Origin: JBBSZK01 sp964428325
GTDB taxonomy: Archaea; Nanobdellota; Nanobdellia; Pacearchaeales; GW2011-AR1
DNA length: 22,264 nucleotides
Assembly (NCBI GenBank): GCA_964428325.1
Contig: CAYRXU010000012.1
Location: forward strand, 1-22,264
Direction of reading: 5' to 3'
Positions 13,059-19,639 of this stretch are shown in pieces. Each line of letters starts with the position of its first letter. The stretch's first letter is position 1. The notes below the pieces were generated by a model, which did not search any database, was not told the DNA's origin, and saw only the letters and a list, made by a program, of their open reading frames with translations. The position numbers and the translations under genes were made by a program.

Positions 13059-13708
13059 AGACCACAATTATCCCTTCAATCATATCAAAAACGCCAAAGG
13101 ACGCTTCAAAGCGCATAGAAAAACTGCTATCCTATGCAAATTTCTTCCAACTAGATGTAATGGATGGCATGTTTGTCGATAATGTTTCATTCTATCCTAA
13201 ACTTCCAAGACTTCCAACGCGAGCTTGTATAAATCTCGCAATAAAGCCAGTCACTTATGAGGCTCACTTAATGGTAAAGAACCCTCTCGCATGGCTAAAG
13301 AAGAATAATGATTTTATGCTAAGAATAGACTCTATAATAATCCACTGTGAAATAGAAGATTTGGATTCCACATTACAAGAGCTCAAAAAAACAAAGAAGA
13401 AAATTGGTCTAGCTATCAATCCTGAAACTTCTCTTGCATCGATAAAGAAATATCTTTCGAAGATCGACAAGCTTCTTATCATGACCGTCCATCCAGGTCA
13501 ATACGGTTCATCATTTCTTCCTGAAATGCTAGATAAGATAAATGAGGCTCGCAAAGCAGCGCCAAAACTAGACATCGAAGTCGACGGCGGCATAAGTCCA
13601 GACACAATAGAATTGTGCAAGGAAGTCGGAGCAAATCAGTTTGTCGTCGGAAGTTTTCTCCAGAACGCAAGCGACATTAAGAAGTCGTGGAGAGAAATTC
13701 AACAGTGA
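13055..13708 (+). CDS. rpe: Ribulose-phosphate 3-epimerase
   Basis: A 217-residue TIM-barrel enzyme that interconverts ribulose 5-phosphate and xylulose 5-phosphate. Motifs in order: IIPSII (S8), QLDVMDGMFV (31-41), EAHLMV with H71, IIHCE, GLAINPET, TVHPGQYGSSF (about 143-153) and EVDGGI with D176. Canonical enzymes bind metal through His-x-Asp, His and Asp. Here the first His (before LDVMDG) is Gln, Q32, while D34, H71 and D176 are kept. The phosphate-binding end, VVGSFL, is present. It overlaps rpiB by four bases (ATGA), and its own stop overlaps the start of the following membrane protein gene (GTGA), so three genes form one tight operon. Confidence 0.9.
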   Translation: MKTTIIPSIISKTPKDASKRIEKLLSYANFFQLDVMDGMFVDNVSFYPKLPRLPTRACINLAIKPVTYEAHLMVKNPLAWLKKNNDFMLRIDSIIIHCEIEDLDSTLQELKKTKKKIGLAINPETSLASIKKYLSKIDKLLIMTVHPGQYGSSFLPEMLDKINEARKAAPKLDIEVDGGISPDTIELCKEVGANQFVVGSFLQNASDIKKSWREIQQ

Positions 13709-14532
13709 AAGAAAGATTGTTTCTCCTCTTTTTGGGTATGCTGCTAAGCATTACTCCTGCATTTGCAGCAGAAGAACCATGTTTAGTCATCCAGAATCCT
13801 TTGTTCTCCAAACTAACGATTCACACCACAGACTTTGTTTCTCGTACGCTAGTGGTCGAGGCAACCAGAGAAGGAACTTACACGGCGTCTACAACGCTAC
13901 CGAATCTTCACTTTAATCCCTCTACTGTGACTTTGAAGGCTGGTGAGACTGCACAATTTAACGCAACGGTTATAGGATCAGATGTGTTGCCCGACGCATA
14001 TGTTGGAACATTCAATCTCGATGGCGGCGGAGAAACGCAGACTTTTCCAATAGTAATTGAAGTGGAATCAGAAACAAAAAGCTACGACGTTAATCTAGAG
14101 GTGCCTCCGTTATATACTAACGTCTTTCCAGGTGAACGGCTCGTATTCCAGACAACCTTATTCAACCTATATCAGGGAGAGTATCCTATCAATCCAGAGG
14201 TTCTTGACGTAATGTTCTCTCTTTACACCTCTACTGGAAGGCTAGTAGCAACTCAGGAGGAAAATATCATCATAACTGATACTACGAGACTAACCAAGTC
14301 ATTTATACTTGCGGAAGATAGCGAATGCACTGAGTACATTATAACTGCTGTGGTCAAGTCTAAGGAAGGAAGTTCGGTTGGAGTCGCTACACAGAACTTC
14401 AGGGTCGTGGAGAAGCCTTCAGTAATATCTTCTTATATCTCTGCCAATCCTATGTCTGTCGCTCTGACGATAGTAGTCTTGGCCGTACTAACTATCGCAA
14501 TAATCCTTTTTATAAGAGCCACAAGAAATTAA
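13705..14532 (+). CDS. Secreted Ig-like protein with C-terminal membrane anchor
   Basis: I place the start at the GTG at 13705, which overlaps the rpe stop (GTGA) and begins directly with a signal peptide. The in-frame GTG at 13687 would put six polar residues in front. The 275-residue product has a signal sequence (cleavage near A21), two beta-sandwich, Ig-like or NEW3-like regions (about 38-122 and 127-230; for example NPSTVTLKAGETAQFNATV), and a C-terminal membrane helix (about 250-270) followed by RATRN. Only two mature cysteines, C26 and C198, remain and might pair. It is a type I surface protein of unknown role. Its coupling with sugar-phosphate enzymes may be chance packing. Confidence 0.78.
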   Translation: MKERLFLLFLGMLLSITPAFAAEEPCLVIQNPLFSKLTIHTTDFVSRTLVVEATREGTYTASTTLPNLHFNPSTVTLKAGETAQFNATVIGSDVLPDAYVGTFNLDGGGETQTFPIVIEVESETKSYDVNLEVPPLYTNVFPGERLVFQTTLFNLYQGEYPINPEVLDVMFSLYTSTGRLVATQEENIIITDTTRLTKSFILAEDSECTEYIITAVVKSKEGSSVGVATQNFRVVEKPSVISSYISANPMSVALTIVVLAVLTIAIILFIRATRN

Positions 14533-15404
14533 GCAGCAATTCTTGTAGCCATCCAATTCTTCAGACAATTTTCTGAACAGCACCCTGCAAGCTTGTTATC
14601 GCACGCTTGGCAGAGCACGACATATCTGTCACACTCCACAGCGCGGCAATTCTTATACAAATCACAAGGCACATCACATGACTCGCAATTTGTTATCGCA
14701 CGCTTATCATTATTCACATGGCTCACGAGACGCTTATCGAATACAAAGCATGTTCCTTCCCAAGCAGTGTCAGGCAACTCCTTGCAGAACGTAAGAATGC
14801 CTCCTTCAAGCTGGGAAACGTCCTTGAAACCTTGCTCTTTCATATATGCAGAAGCCTTCTCACATCGGATGCCTCCAGTGCAATACATTACAATCTTCTT
14901 GTCTTTCTTATCCTTCATCTTCTCAACAAAGGCAGGAAACTCGCGGAAAGTTTTCATAGGCAGAGTTGTAGCACCCTTGAACTTTCCAACCTTCCACTCA
15001 TAATCGTTCCTTGTGTCAAGCAATACTATATCCCCTCTCTTGCTCATCTCAAGAAATTCCTCAGGTTTCAAATAATCTCCAGTATTCTTTAGATCAACTT
15101 TTGCCCCCAGGCGAACAATCTCGTCCTTGACCTTGACATTCATCCGGGCAAATGGATGAGTGATACATGGATCTTCCTTGAAAACAATATTCGAGAAACG
15201 TTCATCAGCTTTCAAGTGCGCTTTGAATGCCTCTGTTTGCTCTTCTGTGCCAGAAACACCGCCATTAATGCCCTCTTCACCTACAAGAATACGCCCTTTA
15301 ATGTTCTGTTCTTTACACCATGTTTGCAATTCCTTTGCGAAAGTCCTCGGATCATCAATCTGTGCAAACTTGTAAAATGCCAATACTTTCAGTCCAGCTT
15401 CCAT
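14529..15404 (-). CDS. trhO: tRNA uridine-34 hydroxylase TrhO (rhodanese-like)
   Basis: A 291-residue member of the TrhO/YceA (UPF0176) family, which makes 5-hydroxyuridine at tRNA position 34 with oxygen. The N-terminal domain has the family motif GRILVGEEGINGGVSG (37-52) and DPCITHPFARMNVKVKDEIV. The rhodanese domain (about 110-215) has LLDTRNDYEWKVGKF and the active loop MYCTGGIRCEKAS with C175 and C181. FDKRL follows at 222-226. The C-terminal extension contains ten cysteines (240-280) including CESCDVPC and CQACDN, likely a metal site as in family members. It has its own TATA element inside the 3' end of the upstream gene. The stop shares TTAA with the convergent membrane protein gene. 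Confidence 0.93.
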   Translation of the reverse strand: MEAGLKVLAFYKFAQIDDPRTFAKELQTWCKEQNIKGRILVGEEGINGGVSGTEEQTEAFKAHLKADERFSNIVFKEDPCITHPFARMNVKVKDEIVRLGAKVDLKNTGDYLKPEEFLEMSKRGDIVLLDTRNDYEWKVGKFKGATTLPMKTFREFPAFVEKMKDKKDKKIVMYCTGGIRCEKASAYMKEQGFKDVSQLEGGILTFCKELPDTAWEGTCFVFDKRLVSHVNNDKRAITNCESCDVPCDLYKNCRAVECDRYVVLCQACDNKLAGCCSENCLKNWMATRIAA

Positions 15405-15425
15405 AAAAATCCTAGGATAAAGTGC

Positions 15426-15433
15426 TTTAAAAT
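15426..15433 (-). promoter_or_regulatory. TATA box of trhO
   Basis: ATTTTAAA on the minus strand is centred 25.5 nt before the ATG at 15404. It lies across the stop codon region of the upstream gene, so trhO can be expressed separately. Confidence 0.5.
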
Positions 15434-16800
15434 ATATCGGGTCGTCCGACTTTCATCAACCTATCACACTTGAGACATATATCTCCTTGCTCGGTTCGTT
15501 TGATGTGTTCCAGATCCCCATATGCTCCACATCTCACACATCGCTTCAAGCAACGCATACATGCGGACTTTCCAGTAGCATAATTGATTGCGATATGTGA
15601 AGTACACGCATCATTCCAGCAGATAGTGCAGCGCACGACACAATTCTTACACAGCTTCCGTGCACAACTTTCGCAACTCTTGATGGTGCATTGTTTGCAC
15701 AATCCCTTTCCACAACCACGACACTCATCAAAACAATTATTGCACACAATATGCGAAGAAGAGCAGATGAATATCTGTTGCGGCTCGCGATTGCATGTTT
15801 CGCAATGTATGTTCTGTACGATGGCGTCAGCCATAGGATCGTACACAACGGAAGCGCCCTTGACACCATCCTTATGTTTCAGATAAAGTGTAAAGGTAAA
15901 AACCGGATAGTAAATCACCGACGTGCTAATCAGCTTATTATGGACATTAAGCGCGTGCTTATGCGCCTCATCTTGCAAGAAGAATTGCTCTTCTTTCGCT
16001 AGTTTCTCTACCAGCACTGGATTCTCGTATTGCTTCAAGCTTTCATTCAGGCGCTGCTTCTTCTGAGAATTGGCCGCATCCTGTGGACCCTTTTCAAGAT
16101 TGCTAATTTGTTCCCTAACTTTTGCAATATGTTTGTCGAGCTCACTGCGCTGTTGTGCATAATGCTGTTTTATGCGCGTCTGCTCGCGCTCAAGTCGCGT
16201 TGCCAAAACTTTGCTCGCATCAGCGATACGCGACTCAACAAGTTTCTTCACAGAATCTTTAGCAGCAGCATATCCCTCTTTGCTATCTTGCGGCTTTATG
16301 TCTCCTTCTTTGCCCTCTATCTGCTTATATTTATCGAGATCAAAATCAACAACTTTACCGTCGACAACGAAAACAGAGTTAAGCACTTGCTCCTTCTCAT
16401 TAAGGTACTGCAGAGTTGTACTAAAGGTAAATCTTAATATTTGCTTAGGTTCTTCATGTTCTGCAATGCTTTGTAGCTCACTATTGCGCAACTTTAGGTA
16501 TCGCTTGAACTCTTCTTTGTAATCTCTCTTGAAATCAAGCTTAATCAAACTCGTCTTGCCAACTTGATCAAGATAGCTTGTCATAGTCTTAAGCAGGAAG
16601 CTACCCCGCGTCACAAGCTCTGCACTATCATCGACGCCTTGCTTGAAAGTGAGCGAGTAAGGAGACTTCTTCCCATAGAATTGTTCAAAATCAGAAGGCA
16701 CATGTGTCACTTTCAGAACAGCATTATCCCATGAGAGTTGACACTTCAAGTTCGAAAAGAAATCCTCTGTGAACTTTACAATCTGCTCACTGTCCTGCAT
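15427..16800 (-). CDS. Coiled-coil protein with 22-Cys zinc-cluster domain, partner of SNF2
   Basis: The ATG at 16800 is preferred because GGAGG lies six bases before it; the ATG at 16803 is three bases upstream. It overlaps the SNF2 gene by 14 nt. The 457-residue product has an N-terminal alpha/beta part (1-175), a long coiled coil (about 180-285, many Glu, Arg, Lys, Gln), a small beta part with VIYYPVFTFTLYLKHKDG and VVYDP, and a Cys-rich end (333-445). That end has 22 cysteines arranged as successive CxxC pairs (CETC, CNNC, CRGC-type, CESC, CKNC, CTIC, CMRC, CVRC, CLKC), plus H350 and H402, enough for about five or six zinc ions. I do not recognise the family. By position it should act with the SNF2 ATPase, perhaps as its DNA, RNA or protein recognition subunit. 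Confidence 0.82.
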   Translation of the reverse strand: MQDSEQIVKFTEDFFSNLKCQLSWDNAVLKVTHVPSDFEQFYGKKSPYSLTFKQGVDDSAELVTRGSFLLKTMTSYLDQVGKTSLIKLDFKRDYKEEFKRYLKLRNSELQSIAEHEEPKQILRFTFSTTLQYLNEKEQVLNSVFVVDGKVVDFDLDKYKQIEGKEGDIKPQDSKEGYAAAKDSVKKLVESRIADASKVLATRLEREQTRIKQHYAQQRSELDKHIAKVREQISNLEKGPQDAANSQKKQRLNESLKQYENPVLVEKLAKEEQFFLQDEAHKHALNVHNKLISTSVIYYPVFTFTLYLKHKDGVKGASVVYDPMADAIVQNIHCETCNREPQQIFICSSSHIVCNNCFDECRGCGKGLCKQCTIKSCESCARKLCKNCVVRCTICWNDACTSHIAINYATGKSACMRCLKRCVRCGAYGDLEHIKRTEQGDICLKCDRLMKVGRPDIF

Positions 16801-18589
16801 CATCTTCCTCCGCGTCAAGCACTTTGCCTGCCTGCTTTTTAGCAGCCTGGTACTCTTCAATACCTTTCTGTATCATAACATGAATCTTATCAACATCTTG
16901 CGCGAAAACATCCAAATTATTTTTCGACTCAATGAAGGCATCCATAAGCAACTCCTCAATGTTAGCCATTCCTCCCTCGCTATTGCCATCAAGCCCCAAA
17001 TTGAAAAGAATGATCGGCAATTCCCCAATAACAAGTCCGATACAACACATCTTATTGATGATCAGATCAACAACCCTCTCTTCCATAGTATCCTTTGTCG
17101 CTAGACTGTAAACTTTAACGTTGTGTTTCTGTCCAATGCGGTCAAGTCTTCCAATGCGCTGTTCCACTGACATCGGATTCCAAGGCAAATCGTAATTAAT
17201 CAGATTGTGGCAAAACTGGAAATTAAGTCCTTCTGCTCCAGTCTCCGTACTGATCATAATCTCTGCCCCATTTCTGAATTGTTGCACACGAGCAGCTCGC
17301 TCTTCCCTAGATAAGCCTCCTAAATACTCAACGATCCTAAAATTAAATGGCTGCAACTTCTCAACAATATACCTAAGTGTAGTCGGATGTTTAGTGTAGA
17401 TAAGTATCTGCGCGCCTTTCTCCTCTTTCTGAATATCTCCAATAAGCTTCACAAGCGTATCAATCTTAGAGTCAACTTTCAAGTCCCTATATCTCTCATA
17501 AATATTTCGCGCTATTTGCCGTGTCTCACCATGGTACTTCTCATCTTCAGCAATATTCAACATAGATTCCATAGCTGCCCGAGATGAGCTAGTCACCTTA
17601 GGCAATAATGCAAACAAAATCAATCGCCCACTTATTTCGCTGCCAGACACAGAGAAGTATTTCGTCTTAAGCAAGTCACAAATGTCTTGGTAAAGTTGAT
17701 ACTCTTCTACAGAGAGTTTAACGGCAACTATCTTAGGCACTCTTTGCTTATAGCTCACAGCAGTTTCATCACGTCGCCTGCGTATCATCACTTCATCAAG
17801 TTTTCTCTTCAACTCCCTAGGGTTTAACGGATGTCTCTTATTCCCCTTATGGAAGAACTCTTTCTTGAACTCATTAAGTGTCCCCAAGTGCCCTCGTTTC
17901 AACAAATGTAGCAAATTATACAACTCAAGTAAGTCATTTTGAAAGGGTGTAGCAGTCAAAATCAAAAAACGCTTCTTCTGCATTTTATCTACAAACTCCC
18001 ATCGTCGCGTGTTCTTATCCTTCAACTTATGAGCTTCATCAACAATCAACAAATCCCACGATACCTCATGGGCAAGACTATGCTTGAATCTCTCCTGATC
18101 TTTATCATACACCTTGACGCGATCTATCGAAGCGATAGCAAAATCTATCTTAGCCCAATCTTCCTCCCCTTCAATAATCCCAAAATCAAGCATGAACTTA
18201 TCTCTAAGCTCAGCAACCCATTGGTCAACAAGAGAAGGCGGCGTAAGAATAAGTGCTTTCTTGACAAACCCTCGCGCAATGCATTCTTTTAGCACAATCC
18301 CTGCCGTAATAGTCTTTCCGAGACCGACCTCATCAGCCAGCAGCCCCGTACCATTCAAATCACGTAATATCTTCAGCGCCCCTTCTGGTTGGTGTGGCAA
18401 ACTATACTCAAGGTTTTGCCTAATCTCTCCATAAGACATCAATTCACTGATCTCTGAGCTTCCAGCTAGTTCTTCAGCATCAAACCGGAGGGTCAGCAGC
18501 TTATTCGATTCAAATTCCTTCCGCCCCAACTTATCGAGCAACTGCTCATCCTCTTCAGCGAACGTTTCATTGACAATGATTTCACTCAT
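16787..18589 (-). CDS. SNF2-family ATPase / helicase-like translocase
   Basis: A 600-residue SNF2 (superfamily 2) ATPase. Motif I is LLADEVGLGKT (83-92), motif Ia is LILTPPSLVDQW (113-124), motif II is DEAH (184-187) and motif III is LTATPFQ (211-217). The second lobe has ILIYTKH, MISTETGAEGLNFQ and motif VI QRIGRLDRIGQ (477-487). Such proteins translocate along duplex DNA and remodel bound proteins. The size and lack of extra domains resemble compact RapA-like prokaryotic members. I take the ATG at 18589: the TATA box predicts transcription from about 18608, below the upstream GTG codons, and GAGG lies five bases before this ATG. The C-terminal 60 residues are helical and acidic and could contact the zinc-cluster protein that follows by overlap. 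Confidence 0.9.
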   Translation of the reverse strand: MSEIIVNETFAEEDEQLLDKLGRKEFESNKLLTLRFDAEELAGSSEISELMSYGEIRQNLEYSLPHQPEGALKILRDLNGTGLLADEVGLGKTITAGIVLKECIARGFVKKALILTPPSLVDQWVAELRDKFMLDFGIIEGEEDWAKIDFAIASIDRVKVYDKDQERFKHSLAHEVSWDLLIVDEAHKLKDKNTRRWEFVDKMQKKRFLILTATPFQNDLLELYNLLHLLKRGHLGTLNEFKKEFFHKGNKRHPLNPRELKRKLDEVMIRRRRDETAVSYKQRVPKIVAVKLSVEEYQLYQDICDLLKTKYFSVSGSEISGRLILFALLPKVTSSSRAAMESMLNIAEDEKYHGETRQIARNIYERYRDLKVDSKIDTLVKLIGDIQKEEKGAQILIYTKHPTTLRYIVEKLQPFNFRIVEYLGGLSREERAARVQQFRNGAEIMISTETGAEGLNFQFCHNLINYDLPWNPMSVEQRIGRLDRIGQKHNVKVYSLATKDTMEERVVDLIINKMCCIGLVIGELPIILFNLGLDGNSEGGMANIEELLMDAFIESKNNLDVFAQDVDKIHVMIQKGIEEYQAAKKQAGKVLDAEEDDAGQ

Positions 18590-18629
18590 GTCAGCCTCTT
18601 TTTCACAAAAGCTCACCCGAACCACGATT

Positions 18630-18637
18630 TATATAAA
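18630..18637 (-). promoter_or_regulatory. TATA box of the SNF2 operon
   Basis: TTTATATA on the minus strand is centred at 18633.5 and predicts a start near 18608, giving a leader of about 19 nt with GAGG before the ATG at 18589. It lies about 20 nt from the TATA box of the divergent msrA gene. Confidence 0.55.
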
Positions 18638-18654
18638 TAATGGTGCTGGATAGG

Positions 18655-18662
18655 CTTATTAA
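18655..18662 (+). promoter_or_regulatory. TATA box of msrA
   Basis: CTTATTAA is centred 25.5 nt before the ATG at 18684, the usual leaderless distance. Confidence 0.6.
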
Positions 18663-18683
18663 TAAGAGACTCTTTTCACGATT

Positions 18684-19184
18684 ATGAATAAAGAACTAGC
18701 CACGTTCGCCATGGGATGCTTCTGGCAACCAGATTATATCTTCTCAAAAGTCAAAGGAGTCATTAAAACGCGCGTTGGCTATACTGGTTGCAATTCATCG
18801 TGCAAAAACCCTACTTATGAAGACGTTTGTGATGACAAGACCGGCTGTGCAGAAGCCATCGAGATAACCTTCGATCCAGATAAGATTACCTTCGAGCAGC
18901 TCCTAGACCTCTTCTGGCAAAACCACGATCCCACACAGGAAGACGGACAAGGCCCAGACATAGGCTCACAATACAGAAGTGCTATCTTCTATCACTCCAA
19001 GGAGCAAGAAAAAGCCATCGCAACCTCACATAAGAAATGGTCCTCTCGCCTGAAAGACAAGACAAAGCACATAGTCACGCAAATCACGCAAGCCACGCCA
19101 TTCTACGAAGCTGAATCATATCACCAAAGATACTTGGAAAAGACAGGTCGTTCTTGCCATATTAGCAGAAGTCCTTTCAATTAG
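18684..19184 (+). CDS. msrA: Peptide methionine sulfoxide reductase A with extra cysteines
   Basis: A 166-residue MsrA, which reduces methionine-S-sulfoxide in proteins. The catalytic motif is GCFW with C12, followed by the QPD variant instead of GAE/GVE. Other family marks are TRVGYTG, NPTYEDVC, EITFDP, FWQNHDPTQEDGQGPDIGSQYRSAIFYH (about 73-102), and FYEAESYHQRYLEK. A C-terminal C158 can resolve the disulfide. The segment usually GYAGG...NPTYxxVCxxxTGHAE here has four cysteines, C36, C40, C49 and C55; the His of TGHAE is replaced by C55. They could bind zinc or form disulfides. The protein has no signal peptide and should be cytosolic. It has its own promoter and is divergent from the SNF2 operon. 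Confidence 0.92.
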   Translation: MNKELATFAMGCFWQPDYIFSKVKGVIKTRVGYTGCNSSCKNPTYEDVCDDKTGCAEAIEITFDPDKITFEQLLDLFWQNHDPTQEDGQGPDIGSQYRSAIFYHSKEQEKAIATSHKKWSSRLKDKTKHIVTQITQATPFYEAESYHQRYLEKTGRSCHISRSPFN

Positions 19185-19237
19185 CATAATCCTTAGAGAA
19201 TAATAATATTTCTAAACACATAAAACTTAGCCGATTC

Positions 19238-19627
19238 ATGTCCGGATATGCTTAGGGCTAAATTCTCAAGGGATTAATCCTTCGATTCAAGGTTCCGCAG
19301 ATCCATATATCGAGCTCGAACGGAATAAAATAAAACATCCAATCATTATAAGAAGAAGTTTGATACAAGGCTATCTTCCTCAATATGAGGTTGATTTCAG
19401 TCTTCCTTGGTCAACACAGAGAGATGTTGTAGTTTTTCACGTTTCAGACGCTAATCCGAAATCTTCTGATCTTTACCCCCTTCTTCAGAGACGGAGAAGC
19501 GATCGACCACGCGCGCAATCTTAACGAAGCAGATAGAAGGATGTTCTTAGCTGCACGCAGACACGCCTGCTTAAACTCGGACGGAAGGACTGTCCGTGAC
19601 ATTTCTGGGGTCCCAATAGTAATCTGA
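19238..19627 (+). pseudogene. Frameshifted remnant of an unknown small gene
   Basis: This is the only gap over 300 nt, and it is not empty. A coding-like frame runs from about 19252 to 19480 (GINPSIQGSADPYIELERNK, later EVDFSLPWSTQRDVVVFHVSDANP). At the C5 run 19476-19480 the sense moves to the next frame: removing one C gives SSDLYPFFRDGEAIDHARN, and the reading goes on through NEADRRMFLAARRHACL to the TGA at 19625. The 5' part also lacks an in-frame start. The ATG at 19238, with TTTCTAAA 25.5 nt upstream, needs one added base near 19252; the ATG at 19248 would need one G removed near 19268. The restored protein would have about 125-130 residues and no family I know. Decay or assembly error are both possible. 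Confidence 0.6.
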
Positions 19628-19639
19628 TATCAATCGTTT

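Noticed and set aside
16804..16860. Longer N-terminus for the zinc-cluster protein
   Set aside because: The extra 20 residues lie wholly inside the SNF2 coding end, and the GGAGG motif points to the ATG at 16800.
18590..18625. Upstream GTG starts of the SNF2 gene
   Set aside because: They lie above the transcription start predicted from the TATA box, while the ATG at 18589 has GAGG in front of it.
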